This document shows, one piece after another, positions 44,634-53,565 of a DNA stretch of 64,000 nt. The notes below the pieces were generated by a model, which saw only the letters and a list, made by a program, of their open reading frames with translations, did not search any database and was not told the origin of the DNA. Positions within the stretch are counted from its first letter, which is position 1. Each line of letters begins with the position of its first letter. The stretch is from Pleomorphovibrio marinus (GTDB lineage: Bacteria; Bacteroidota; Bacteroidia; Cytophagales; Cyclobacteriaceae), in NCBI RefSeq assembly GCF_003347495.1, contig NZ_QCXY01000007.1:1-64000 (forward strand), in the 5' to 3' direction. Both the position numbers and the translations under genes were made by a program.

Positions 44634-45983
44634 ATGAGAGCAGCTATTGAAAAAAGGTATTTTAGCCATTGGTTCCACTTGAACATACTCTTTTTGGGGC
44701 TTTTAATGGCTTGTCATCCTGATCCTGACGACTTTGGAGAAACTGAGATCCTGCCTTGGTATGATGGGAAAAAATTGGCTATTTCCATCACCTATGATGA
44801 CGGGACGGTAAATCAGTTTCAGAAAGCGCTGCCCATAATGAACGAATTGGGGATGCCGGGTACCTTTTACATCAATACGGGTGAGATCCCCGGATCCCAA
44901 TACCAGGCGAAGTTTATCGGTAGGGAGTTGAAGGAGATTGTGGAGGAAAGTGCCTCAGTTGCCACGGACAGGGAAAACTTGTTCGAACGTGCCTCTGCGA
45001 TTCGGATGATCGACATGTCTGGGGCCGTGGAAATGCACAACCAGGCTGGGGCATTATTTGAGCAGGGCAAGGAAGAAGAGGCCATAGCCGTAGTGGAAAA
45101 GGCGCTAGTTCAGGCAAGGGGCTTAAATCAGGTAAGGGAAAGGGCCCCCAGGGTGCTGGAGGGGCCAAGGACGGATTGGGATGCTATCAGGGAATTTGCC
45201 AGTCAGGGTCACGAGTTCGGGGTACATACCATTTCTCATCCTCGATTGGCCGTAATGGATGAGGACAACCTCCTTTATGAGCTGCTGAATTGTCGGGAGG
45301 ACATCCTTAACCAACTTGGCCCGGAACACACCTTTTCCGCAGAATGCCCCTTTGGCACAGAGGATGAGAGGGTAATGGAATATGCACTGGCGCACTTTGA
45401 GGGATTAAGGAACATAATGCCCATGGATAGTTTACACGAGGTAAATCGCTGGGGGCACTATGATCCCGATTATGAATTGACCCCATACGTACAATGGCAA
45501 AGAGGGCCTTTAGGGGACACTACCCTTCTTCAAAAAAAAGCCTGGGTGGACAGGGCATTGGATGCCAAACACCACCCCTGGCTGGTATTGGTATATCATG
45601 GCATTGACGGAATTGGCTGGGAGCCGCAGTCCAGTGATAGCGTAAGGGCTTACTTCGAATATATTCATGGCAAGGGTGACCAAATTTGGGTAGGGACCTT
45701 CAAAGAAGTCACCCAGTACCTCAAGCAAAGGATGGCTGCTTCTGTGGACATCCAACCTGAAAAGGACCAAATTACCATTTATTTGACACATAACCTGGGA
45801 GAAAGGTTTGACCATCCAATGACCCTCCGCACCCAGGTGCCGGGAAATTGGGATGAATTCAGGGTCTTACAAGGTGGCAAGGAGATTTCCTACAATATGG
45901 CGGAATCCGGTGCCACAGGGCAATGGGTTCACTATAATGTGCTTCCCAATTCCGAAGAAATCGTGTTGGAGCAGGTACGGTAG
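44634..45983 (+). CDS. Polysaccharide deacetylase lipoprotein (NodB/CE4-like)
   Basis: The ATG at 44634 (MRAAIEKRYF) gives a 449-residue lipoprotein with LMAC (Cys 27); the frame from 44457 runs through the CocE remnant and is rejected. The NodB-like core shows ISITYDDG (residues 50-57 with the metal-type Asp pair), MPGTFYIN and GVHTISHPRLA, which supplies the His pair. A long insertion with coiled-coil-like residues (about 90-165) separates them. The C-terminal domain is beta-rich. CE4 enzymes remove acetyl groups from polysaccharide at the surface. It follows the esterase gene and fits the utilisation region. Confidence 0.85.
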   Translation: MRAAIEKRYFSHWFHLNILFLGLLMACHPDPDDFGETEILPWYDGKKLAISITYDDGTVNQFQKALPIMNELGMPGTFYINTGEIPGSQYQAKFIGRELKEIVEESASVATDRENLFERASAIRMIDMSGAVEMHNQAGALFEQGKEEEAIAVVEKALVQARGLNQVRERAPRVLEGPRTDWDAIREFASQGHEFGVHTISHPRLAVMDEDNLLYELLNCREDILNQLGPEHTFSAECPFGTEDERVMEYALAHFEGLRNIMPMDSLHEVNRWGHYDPDYELTPYVQWQRGPLGDTTLLQKKAWVDRALDAKHHPWLVLVYHGIDGIGWEPQSSDSVRAYFEYIHGKGDQIWVGTFKEVTQYLKQRMAASVDIQPEKDQITIYLTHNLGERFDHPMTLRTQVPGNWDEFRVLQGGKEISYNMAESGATGQWVHYNVLPNSEEIVLEQVR

Positions 45984-46020
45984 TTCACTTGCTTGACGTA
46001 GTTTGCCAACCCTGCCCCCA

Positions 46021-46362
46021 AGGCACCTAATCATCAGGTTAGCGGTATGCAAATCACACTCATCAGTTCCTGAAATCACTTCGAAAATCAAACGACCTCC
46101 CGTGCAACAAACATGATTTCTCTAAATCCCCCTCCTGTTTTAGGAGGGGAAAAAGGGGGTGGTCAAAACAAGGTGGGGAGCGTCAATCAACGTTTCGGAG
46201 CCAACTATTTTTCACTCACCCTTTGTCGAAAACAAGGTAAGTGTAGCCAAAATATATTCCTCCCAGCTTAGGTGCTCCGTGGAGTTGAACCACTACGTGG
46301 TTTCGGGGATGGGGGGTATTCTATTCCCCGGGCTTCGCACGGGGTTTTTGTTATTGGTCCCC
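46021..46362 (+). repeat. Dispersed repeat A, left copy bounding the peptide-glycosylation cassette
   Basis: 46021-46220 aligns with 52007-52207 across the whole length in the same orientation: AGGCACC, ATCATCAG, ATGCAAATC, CACTTCGAAAATCAAAC, GATTTCTCTAAATCCCCCTCC and the hairpin CCCCCTCC/GGAGGGG (46128-46149). The right half continues to match 231-442 and 9500-9620, with GTGGAGTTGAACCAC and CCCCGGGCTTCGC pieces. A short open frame at 46159-46365 is repeat-derived. The following 46363-46591 is AT-rich, without a gene. Confidence 0.85.
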
Positions 46363-46591
46363 TAGCTAAACTTACAGGAATAGGGAAGGGAAGCCAGATC
46401 TACCAACAACAGTCCTTATTTATTTTTCATCCCAGAAACTTATCTAATTTTTAACTAATGAAACCTGAAACAAAAGAAAAATTTAAATTCATAAAATAGC
46501 CTAAAAATATGCCAAAAAATAGTTTTTAAATAAAATAAAAACGGTTTAAATCAAGTAAAAATAATTAAAATTAAAAATTTACTAATTTTAA

Positions 46592-46625
46592 TTTGGATAG
46601 TAATTTTTTTTTTTTTTTAACTTTA
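46592..46625 (+). promoter_or_regulatory. Promoter of the peptide cassette with a T15 spacer tract
   Basis: TTTG at 46592-46595 and TAACTTTA at 46618-46625 fit the -33 and -7 boxes with a spacer of 22 nt. Fifteen consecutive T (46604-46618) fill most of the spacer. Length change of this tract would alter box spacing, so expression could be phase-variable. The leader to the ATG at 46660 is short and AT-rich. Confidence 0.55.
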
Positions 46626-46659
46626 ATTAAATAAACGTTTAACTTTAAATCATATACTT

Positions 46660-46851
46660 ATGAAAAAGTTCTTTAAAAAGCCGATCCTTTTAATAGGATC
46701 TTTGGCTGCAGTTATTGGATTGGGATATTATCCGAACAATAATCAAGAAGTGAATGCTCAAAATACAGTTAAGTACTGTCAATGGACTGGAAGTGTTCCT
46801 TGCGATGAACCAATGGTTGACAAAAATTGTGTTTGTGATGATCAATGTTAA
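46660..46851 (+). CDS. Small secreted cysteine-rich peptide, NVEALA-like
   Basis: The 63-residue product has a positive N-terminus, a hydrophobic segment (about 8-24: PILLIGSLAAVIGLGYY), EVNAQ near residue 30 and a short mature part. The mature part has five cysteines (40, 48, 57, 59, 63) and a CVC pair. Size, export signal and cysteine tail resemble the NVEALA peptide family of Bacteroidota, which co-occurs with propeller lipoproteins as here. It is the first gene of a tight operon with two lipoproteins, two glycosyltransferases and a methyltransferase. Function unknown; it may be the modified substrate of that operon. Confidence 0.7.
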   Translation: MKKFFKKPILLIGSLAAVIGLGYYPNNNQEVNAQNTVKYCQWTGSVPCDEPMVDKNCVCDDQC

Positions 46852-46913
46852 TCTAATGAGGGTAAAGACAGGTGTAAAAACTTGTATTTACCCTTATTTT
46901 AAAATCAATAAAA

Positions 46914-48053
46914 ATGAAATTTTACCCTATTCTTGTTATTTTTTTTGCAATTAATTGTAGTAATCCGATAGAAAAGCAAAATATTAAATTTAATATTCAC
47001 CAACATACCATAAAGTTAGAGGAACCGACCCCGGCCAACCCATGGTATGTTCAGTATATCGAATCGGATTCAGGAGATAACATACTGTTATTCAATCACT
47101 TCAAAGATAAGTTTCAATTTTTGGATTTTAACTCAGGCAAAACTATTCTACAAATCCCAATACAACGAGAAGGTGATCATGGAATCCCCGGTTTTAAATT
47201 AGGAACTGCGTTAAGCCATGACTCTATATGGTTTACATCAAGCCCCCCAGGAATAGGTCTTATGAATTTCAAAGGTGAGGTATTAAAGCAAAAAAAGATA
47301 ACAGACGACTTAATCCCATTGACTTCCATTAGCTCTGCTTATGACAGAAGCCTTTATCAATTTGGGCATAAGATATTCGGGCCCCAACCATTATTTATGG
47401 ATCACCATAAGATGAATAATAATGATATTAAAAATCAAAGACTGATTTTCAGCTATGATATTTTAAATGGAAAAGTCACTTGGTATAATGTTTTTTATAG
47501 AGACAATTATTGGACTGAAGGGAAAAAGCCATCAGGCTTTTCTTGGACTGCACGGAATGATAAGTTGTATATTTCTCCATATTATGACCATGAAATACAG
47601 GTTTTTGACTTGAAATCAAAAAAGGTCATTGATAAAATGGATGTCATTTCTAACTCAGTGAAGAAATTTAACTATGTAAATCAAATCCCTGCTCCTGGAG
47701 AGGCATTAAAAAATAGATTTTCTAGCGATCGATATGGTGCCTTGCTTTATGATAAATATAGGGATATTTTTTATCGGTTGATCTGGCCTTCCTTTAATCT
47801 AGATGATTTGGATGAAGATTATAATCATGAAGACCTTGAGCTCTCCCGGCCTTATTTGGGGGTTATGGTTTTGGATAAAGAAATGAATTTTCTGGGAGAG
47901 CATCGGTTTGCTCGTTTTCAAATATTTGCTTCATGGAATCATTTTGTAGGAAAAAAAGGACTTTATCTATCCACAAATAACGTTTACAATCCTGAGTATA
48001 ACGAGGACGAGTTAAGATACCTAATATTCACACCAGAACTAGAAAGTGATTAG
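46914..48053 (+). CDS. DUF4221-type beta-propeller lipoprotein
   Basis: The 379-residue protein has a lipoprotein signal (FFAINC, Cys 15). A six-bladed propeller-like body follows with repeated GDNILLFNHFKDKFQFLDF and NDKLYISPYYDHEIQVFDL blades, as in DUF4221/TolB-like proteins that accompany NVEALA peptides. It lies 62 bp after the peptide gene and 4 bp before the thioredoxin-like gene. It is probably a surface or periplasmic partner of the peptide; the exact role is unknown. Confidence 0.75.
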   Translation: MKFYPILVIFFAINCSNPIEKQNIKFNIHQHTIKLEEPTPANPWYVQYIESDSGDNILLFNHFKDKFQFLDFNSGKTILQIPIQREGDHGIPGFKLGTALSHDSIWFTSSPPGIGLMNFKGEVLKQKKITDDLIPLTSISSAYDRSLYQFGHKIFGPQPLFMDHHKMNNNDIKNQRLIFSYDILNGKVTWYNVFYRDNYWTEGKKPSGFSWTARNDKLYISPYYDHEIQVFDLKSKKVIDKMDVISNSVKKFNYVNQIPAPGEALKNRFSSDRYGALLYDKYRDIFYRLIWPSFNLDDLDEDYNHEDLELSRPYLGVMVLDKEMNFLGEHRFARFQIFASWNHFVGKKGLYLSTNNVYNPEYNEDELRYLIFTPELESD

Positions 48054-48057
48054 GGAA

Positions 48058-48471
48058 ATGGCAAAATGGGCAATAACAATTATAAGCATATCAATGTTAT
48101 TTTTTCATTCTTGTGGAGATAAGGAGTCTTTACATGATACCTTAGCGATTCCAAAAGATAAATACAATGAAATACTATTGATTATAGATTCAGGGTGTTC
48201 TTCCTGTAAGAATAAGTTCTATGAATTTGTGGAAAGGGAATGGCCAAAGGACAAGGCTTTGATTATCAGGGGGCGGATTAGTCAAGGTACAAAGTATAAC
48301 TATGAAAAAATGTTAATGGAGGAGTTTGTTATTTTAGATCCAGAAGACAGAGCTTATTCAAGCGGGATTATTGGAAAGAACACCGAGCTAGCGTTACTGA
48401 AAAATAATAAACTTCATATCTACACTTACTTAGAATTTAAAGAGTTAATTGAAGAACTCAAAAAACCTTAA
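48058..48471 (+). CDS. Thioredoxin-like lipoprotein with CSSC site
   Basis: The ATG at 48058 (MAKWAITIIS) is preferred over GTG 48046, because it starts the lipoprotein signal (FHSC, Cys 19) and follows the preceding stop codon by 4 bp; 137 residues. The mature part is short and thioredoxin-like: EILLIIDSGCSSCKNKF, with CSSC at 47-50. It lacks the usual WCGPC, and its sequence around the cis-proline is unclear. A redox role toward the five-cysteine peptide in the same operon is a natural guess. Confidence 0.7.
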   Translation: MAKWAITIISISMLFFHSCGDKESLHDTLAIPKDKYNEILLIIDSGCSSCKNKFYEFVEREWPKDKALIIRGRISQGTKYNYEKMLMEEFVILDPEDRAYSSGIIGKNTELALLKNNKLHIYTYLEFKELIEELKKP

Positions 48472-48479
48472 CCGATTAA

Positions 48480-49808
48480 ATGAATACAGTCCTATTTGCG
48501 AGTTTGGATTCAGAAAGCCACCTTAATGCCTCTTTAAAATTGGCTAATTCTTTACGTAGGCGAGGCTTTTTTATTGCATACCTTGCTAAACCCCGCAGTA
48601 AGGGAAAAATAAGGCAAAATGGATTTGAATTCCATCCCCGATTAGAAGATTTTCAAAATGAAGATCTTTCACTAAAGTTAAATGAACAAAAATCTTTAAT
48701 AAAGTTGGTTGATAAAAATTATAACACAAAAAATTTTTTCAATCCTGCCATAAAACGGTTTAATCCTGTATTAATACTTGTGGACGCCTCACTTATCTAT
48801 TATTCAACGCATCTGATAAATGGCTCAACCCCTTTCATCACTTTCTCCACAAAAGTATGCCAGAACAAGGCATCTGGCATCCCTCCATTTCAGTCAGCGT
48901 ATATTCCCGGCAATTACCCTATTTTCAACTATTTGAAAACAGAATTGATATGGGCTATACATCTGTTCAAAAAAAATAGGAGAGAAAAACGGGACGACCG
49001 TAACCCTCTTCGTATAAGTTGGTTTAAGCTCGCCATGCGATACCTCAAGAAGGAAAAAAGTCAATTGAAATTCACCACTAAAAGAAGCAGTCATTTTGGA
49101 TGGGTGGAAATCCCAGAATTGATCCTGTCCCCCAGGCATTTCGACTTTGCAAGGCCATTTCCCGATAATCAAATCCATATGGGCCCAGTGGTGGATATCC
49201 ACAGAAAGGAAGATCAATGCCAAATGGAAAAGGTAACCGATTTGCTTGACGTTACTAAAAAAAAAGTCTTTTGTTCCATGGGATCCTACGACTTCAAATA
49301 CTGTAAAGAAAGGATCAGGTTTTTTGTTACTTTGATTAATGTTTTTTTGCTCAGAAAAGACTGGCAGTTAATTCTGTCCACGGGAAATGACATTGACCCT
49401 TCAGGGTTTAGACATCTCCCAAGTAATGTTTGCCTTTTTCAGTCAGTTCCTCAGTTACACTTATTAAAAAATGTGGATTTGATGATTTCTCATGCCGGAA
49501 TGCAGTCCGTTACCGAGTGTATATTATTGGAAACCCCCATGCTTGTTTTTCCCCTCAACCCCGATTTGGATCAATATGGGAATGCGGCTAGGGTGGTTTA
49601 CCATAAATTAGGCATAAGAGGAAAACTTAATCAAGATAGCCCGAAGGATTTAGAAATGAAAATAAATCAATTACTAACCAAAAGAGGATTTTATCTGAGA
49701 AACATTCAAGAACTAAAGCAGAAAATGCTTGCTTCGGATGATTTCGAAAAAGGTATCGCATTTATAGAGTCGTTTATTCAAATTCGGGGGGAACTTCATG
49801 GTGTTTAA
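48480..49808 (+). CDS. GT1-like glycosyltransferase (MGT/UGT type)
   Basis: The 442-residue protein has a GT-B fold. Its N-terminal Rossmann half (MNTVLFASLDSESHLNASLKLANSL) and the C-terminal donor-binding stretch SHAGMQSVTECILLETPMLVFP (about 335-360) match UDP-glycosyltransferase/macrolide glycosyltransferase families. It transfers a sugar from a nucleotide donor to an acceptor in the cytoplasm. It starts 8 bp after the thioredoxin-like gene and overlaps the FkbM gene by 11 bp, so they are translationally coupled. The acceptor is unknown; the cognate peptide or a lipid-linked glycan are candidates. Confidence 0.85.
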   Translation: MNTVLFASLDSESHLNASLKLANSLRRRGFFIAYLAKPRSKGKIRQNGFEFHPRLEDFQNEDLSLKLNEQKSLIKLVDKNYNTKNFFNPAIKRFNPVLILVDASLIYYSTHLINGSTPFITFSTKVCQNKASGIPPFQSAYIPGNYPIFNYLKTELIWAIHLFKKNRREKRDDRNPLRISWFKLAMRYLKKEKSQLKFTTKRSSHFGWVEIPELILSPRHFDFARPFPDNQIHMGPVVDIHRKEDQCQMEKVTDLLDVTKKKVFCSMGSYDFKYCKERIRFFVTLINVFLLRKDWQLILSTGNDIDPSGFRHLPSNVCLFQSVPQLHLLKNVDLMISHAGMQSVTECILLETPMLVFPLNPDLDQYGNAARVVYHKLGIRGKLNQDSPKDLEMKINQLLTKRGFYLRNIQELKQKMLASDDFEKGIAFIESFIQIRGELHGV

Positions 49809-50559
49809 ATGGACGAAAAGAATCCGGTTCCTTCATAAACACGAATTTCCCAGGGAAATGTCTCTTACCGATTGGATTTCAAAAGCCATCCTAAATCAAC
49901 ATGCCACTGTGGTTCAAATTGGTTCCAATGATGGGAAGACCAGGGATCCGCTATATCCCTTGATGAAAGAGCACATTTGCTGGCATGGTCTTTTCGTGGA
50001 GCCAGTGCCTTATTTACTTGAGAGGCTGAGGGGTAATTACATGTCCCTTGCTTCTCCAAATCGGTTTCACTTCTACAACGGTGCGGTAAATGATGGAAGC
50101 CCACAGGATTTTTACTTCATAGACCCTCATGCCAAATATGTTATACCGGGATTACCCGACTGGTATGACCAAATAGGATCTTTTGACCGTCTGCATATCC
50201 TAGGTCATATGGAAGGAAGGTTAGCACCTTTCATCCTGCGCATGAAAGTAAAGGGTACGACCCTACCAGTCTTGTTGGATATGTTCTGCATTAAGCATAT
50301 TGATTTATTGCACATTGATGCAGAAGGATACGACTGGGCGATCCTTTCGCAATTGGATTTACAAACTTTCATACCTAAGATTATTATTTTTGAACATAAG
50401 CATTTAAGCGAAAATGAATTAAACCAGTCAGTAGCACAATTTTCCGAGGAATATGAAATATTTCTCTTTAAAAACGATTTTCTTTGCCTTTTAAAAAATG
50501 AACATTCTATTTCTACTTCAGATATGAATTTTTTGAGAAGCAAACATAAGTATGCATAA
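49798..50559 (+). CDS. FkbM-family SAM methyltransferase
   Basis: The 253-residue protein has the FkbM layout. The SAM-binding motif is VVQIGSNDG (about residues 38-46), followed by WHGLFVEPVPYLLERLR with the acidic adenosine ligand, then LLHIDAEGYDW (about 165-175) and a C-terminal IIFEHKHLS. FkbM enzymes O-methylate sugars and other small acceptors. Overlaps of 11 bp with the GT1 gene and 8 bp with the GT4 gene show tight coupling. Its likely product is a methylated sugar on the operon's glycan or peptide. Confidence 0.88.
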   Translation: MVFKWTKRIRFLHKHEFPREMSLTDWISKAILNQHATVVQIGSNDGKTRDPLYPLMKEHICWHGLFVEPVPYLLERLRGNYMSLASPNRFHFYNGAVNDGSPQDFYFIDPHAKYVIPGLPDWYDQIGSFDRLHILGHMEGRLAPFILRMKVKGTTLPVLLDMFCIKHIDLLHIDAEGYDWAILSQLDLQTFIPKIIIFEHKHLSENELNQSVAQFSEEYEIFLFKNDFLCLLKNEHSISTSDMNFLRSKHKYA

Positions 50560-51787
50560 TCAGAACCCTCAAATTATGAGAATAGCATTTGTCCTTGAGA
50601 CATTTCCAAAACTTTCGGAGACTTTTATTTTACATCAGGTCACGGGGCTGATTGACTTAGGCTATGAGGTAGATATTTTCCCCTCTAAAGGGCCATTGGA
50701 AGCAAAAATTCACCCAAAAGTTAAATCCTACGGCCTAGCGGGCCGTATATTTTATCCCCCATCCCGTCCCTCACGTAAATGGGTGATGAAACTGAAAGGA
50801 ATTTGGCTGGTTTTGAAAAATACAAAGGATATAGAAGTCATTAGCAGGATACTTGCTTTAGACGCCGATTTAGACTATAAAGTAGATTTGTTGTATAGTT
50901 TATTACCTTTTTTGGATAAAAAACCTTATGAAATTTTCCATTGTCATTTTGGTCCGTTTGGTAGGCTTGCCGTTTTGGGTAAAGTTCTAGGTGTCACCCA
51001 GGCTAAATTATTCCTGAGTTTTTATGGATATGATGCCACCAGGAAAGGTCTTGACTCCACTTATTATTCCAACTTAATACCATGGTTTGATGGGTTTATC
51101 ACCATATCAAGATTTTTACGTAGTAAACTCTTGGATCTTGGGATTCCAGAAGACAAATTGATGGTGATTCCTCTTGGGATTAACTTATCAGAATATCCAT
51201 TAGCCCCCTCCTTAAAGTCCGGGAAAAAGTTGTTGACTGTGGCGAGGCTCGTGGAAAAAAAAGGTATTTACTATGGCATCATGGCTTTCTTCAAATTAAT
51301 TAGCGACTATCCGGATCTGGAATACCATATCGCCGGAGATGGAGTTTTATTTGATAAATTGAACGAATTGATTGATGAACTGGGTTTAAACGGAAAAGTA
51401 TTTTTACATGGGGCTATGGATCATACGGAAATCAAACACCTGTACGCCGTATCCGATATTTTTCTGCTACCAAGTATTACCGCATCTGATGGGAATTCCG
51501 AGGGACAGGGCCTCGTGCTTCAGGAAGCCCAAATCATGGGATTACCCGTGGTAGCTTCCCTTCATAATGGTATTCCCGAAGGCATGATGGACGGGAAAAC
51601 GGGATTTTTAGTCCCAGAAAGAGACACATCCGCACTTGCACAAAATATTGGGAAATTGCTAAATGACGAAACCTTAAGGAAAAAAATGGGTGAAAATGGG
51701 AGAAAGTTCGTCATCTCCAACTTTGACAATCTGGAATTGATAAAAAACCTTTCCAATTATTATTCAAAAATAGGTAATCAAGATTGA
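50552..51787 (+). CDS. GT4-family glycosyltransferase
   Basis: The 411-residue protein is a GT-B fold enzyme with RIAFVLETFPKLSETFILHQ (residues 9-28), typical of exopolysaccharide and colanic-acid type GT4 enzymes. It also has LLTVARLVEKKGIYYGI and the donor-site EGQGLVLQEAQIMGLPVVAS with the E-x7-E spacing. A second ATG at 50576 (MRIAFVLE) could be the start; the first overlaps the FkbM stop by 8 bp. It is the last gene of the cassette. No polymerase or flippase genes are present, so a stand-alone capsule locus is unlikely. Confidence 0.88.
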   Translation: MHNQNPQIMRIAFVLETFPKLSETFILHQVTGLIDLGYEVDIFPSKGPLEAKIHPKVKSYGLAGRIFYPPSRPSRKWVMKLKGIWLVLKNTKDIEVISRILALDADLDYKVDLLYSLLPFLDKKPYEIFHCHFGPFGRLAVLGKVLGVTQAKLFLSFYGYDATRKGLDSTYYSNLIPWFDGFITISRFLRSKLLDLGIPEDKLMVIPLGINLSEYPLAPSLKSGKKLLTVARLVEKKGIYYGIMAFFKLISDYPDLEYHIAGDGVLFDKLNELIDELGLNGKVFLHGAMDHTEIKHLYAVSDIFLLPSITASDGNSEGQGLVLQEAQIMGLPVVASLHNGIPEGMMDGKTGFLVPERDTSALAQNIGKLLNDETLRKKMGENGRKFVISNFDNLELIKNLSNYYSKIGNQD

Positions 51788-52006
51788 AATTAACGGAGCA
51801 AAATCTAACTATGAATTGACATCCTTATTTACTAGAATTATTTTTTTTCTTTTGTTTTTTGGGGAACCCTACCTAAGAATGATTTACTTCGTCCCTATGT
51901 GATTTTGATTCTTGATAACCATCATTTTTTTACCCACATCTAGTGCCCAACGGCACTTGGGTGAAAAATTCCACCTAGTAAAAACACAAACCCTGTTTGA
52001 ATCCCA
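51788..52006. other. Sequence between cassette and right repeat
   Basis: AT-rich sequence after the GT4 gene with no clear terminator or gene; the right copy of repeat A follows. Confidence 0.5.
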
Positions 52007-52215
52007 AGGCACCAAATCATCAGATTATCGATATGCAAATCCCACACATCAGAACCTGAAGTCACTTCGAAAATCAAACAACTATCGAAGCAACAAACAA
52101 GATTTCTCTAAATCCCCCTCCTGTTTTAGGAGGGGGAAATAGGGGGTGGTAGAAACTATGTGGGAAGCGTCAACCAACGTTTCTAAGCCAACCATTTTTC
52201 GCCCACCAGTTGCAC
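52007..52215 (+). repeat. Dispersed repeat A, right copy bounding the peptide-glycosylation cassette
   Basis: It matches 46021-46220 end to end, including the hairpin CCCCCTCC (52114-52121) and GGAGGGGG (52129-52136) and the closing ACCATTTTTCGCCCACC. After 52207 the two copies diverge, so this copy lacks the 3' half present at 46221-46362. Confidence 0.85.
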
Positions 52216-52278
52216 AAAAAAAAGTAAAGGGAACCAGTCCCCCTTAACTTTTTTAGGACTTAGACAGTGGGTGGGTGT

Positions 52279-53565
52279 TTATTTCACCCCCAATTTTTTA
52301 AACATCCACTCGTTCCCCTCCTCCCTTTGCTCTGGATAGGTCCAATGGGCCGCATCTTTATACAGTGAAATTGATTTATCGGCAGAAATGCTATTGATGG
52401 CTGAATACATGGAGGTGGGGGGACATACATTGTCGTTGAATCCCAAGGAATACAGTCCGGGAACCTTCACCTGTTTTGCGAAATTGACCACATCGTAGTA
52501 AGCGGCTGTTTCAATCTTGGAAGCTTGGTTGGTAAACTCCTCTTTGAATAAGTGAGGCCATCCTCCAGCTCTTCCATGCAGATATCCTGTAAGGTCAGAC
52601 AAGGCCGGATAATAGCTCATCAAGTATTTCACTCTGCTGTCTAGTCCGGCAGTGATAATGGACAAGGCTCCACCCTGGCTACCTCCCATTACCCCAAGGT
52701 TTTCCCCGTCAAATTCCTCCAAGGAATGTAAAAAATCCACAGCCCTTACACAACCCAGGTACACCCTTTTGTAATAGTACCTGTTTCTGTCGTCCATGTT
52801 TATGGTGTTGTATCCCGACAATGGGCCTGAAGCTAGGTGGCTGTACAAGGGGGAGTCGTATTGGTTTACGGGCACCCCATGGATCCCTATTTGCAGGGTG
52901 ATCAGGTTCTTTTCCGTGTGGGCGGCCTGGTAGGGCCTGACACCTGCGCCGGGCACTACAAGGAGTGCCGGATATTTGCCTGCTTTTTTGGGCTTGGTAA
53001 GAATTCCATAGATATAGCCATTGGCATTTCTAAAACTGACGTGATAAACATCCGAGTGGTGGTTTCCTTTTTCCGGCATCAGGGTAAGAGTAGGAGTGAG
53101 GGGCAGGTTTTCCATATCCTTGATGGCTCCCTTCCAAAAATCCATAAAATCATCGGGGTAAGGAATGGTGGGTTGTATCTTTTCCGGGTCCACGCCGGCG
53201 GTGCCCGTGTTACTATAGGAGCCTTTTTCGTTTTTAAATGTGATTTTGCAGCGGATAAAGCCAGGATCCGTCATTTTGCCCGCCTTGATTTGCCCAGTTC
53301 CATCCTTTAAAGTCATTGTCCCTTTCTTGGTGGGTTCCATCATTTCAGGACCATACTCGAAATTGATCTCCGCGTTTTTCACAAGTTGCCCGTACTGATA
53401 TATTCCCACGTCAAACTGGATATCTTCGTTGACACCATAGACCATACCTTCTTTGGAGGGGCTAACCATAATTCGAATAAGGTCCCCGGTTTGGGACTGG
53501 GAAAATAGTGGGCCTGCCAATAGGGCAAGAAGCAGCATCAAAATTGTGGACTTATTTTGCATCAT
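52279..53565 (-). CDS. Acetylxylan esterase (AXE1, CE7-type alpha/beta hydrolase)
   Basis: The 428-residue protein has a signal peptide (ending LFSQ), an N-terminal beta domain (about 25-125) and the AXE1 hydrolase domain. That domain has the nucleophile in GVMGGSQGGALS (about residue 295) and the terminal histidine in KDAAHWTYPEQ. RAVDFLHSLEEFDGENLG and DDFMDFWKGAI are family hallmarks. CE7 enzymes deacetylate xylan oligomers and other acetylated sugars. It stands alone on the minus strand. It may work with the polysaccharide locus nearby. Confidence 0.88.
   Translation of the reverse strand: MMQNKSTILMLLLALLAGPLFSQSQTGDLIRIMVSPSKEGMVYGVNEDIQFDVGIYQYGQLVKNAEINFEYGPEMMEPTKKGTMTLKDGTGQIKAGKMTDPGFIRCKITFKNEKGSYSNTGTAGVDPEKIQPTIPYPDDFMDFWKGAIKDMENLPLTPTLTLMPEKGNHHSDVYHVSFRNANGYIYGILTKPKKAGKYPALLVVPGAGVRPYQAAHTEKNLITLQIGIHGVPVNQYDSPLYSHLASGPLSGYNTINMDDRNRYYYKRVYLGCVRAVDFLHSLEEFDGENLGVMGGSQGGALSIITAGLDSRVKYLMSYYPALSDLTGYLHGRAGGWPHLFKEEFTNQASKIETAAYYDVVNFAKQVKVPGLYSLGFNDNVCPPTSMYSAINSISADKSISLYKDAAHWTYPEQREEGNEWMFKKLGVK

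Noticed and set aside
46159-46365. Open frame of 68 codons at the left cassette border
   Set aside because: The entire frame lies in repeat A and its product is the translation of repeat hairpins.
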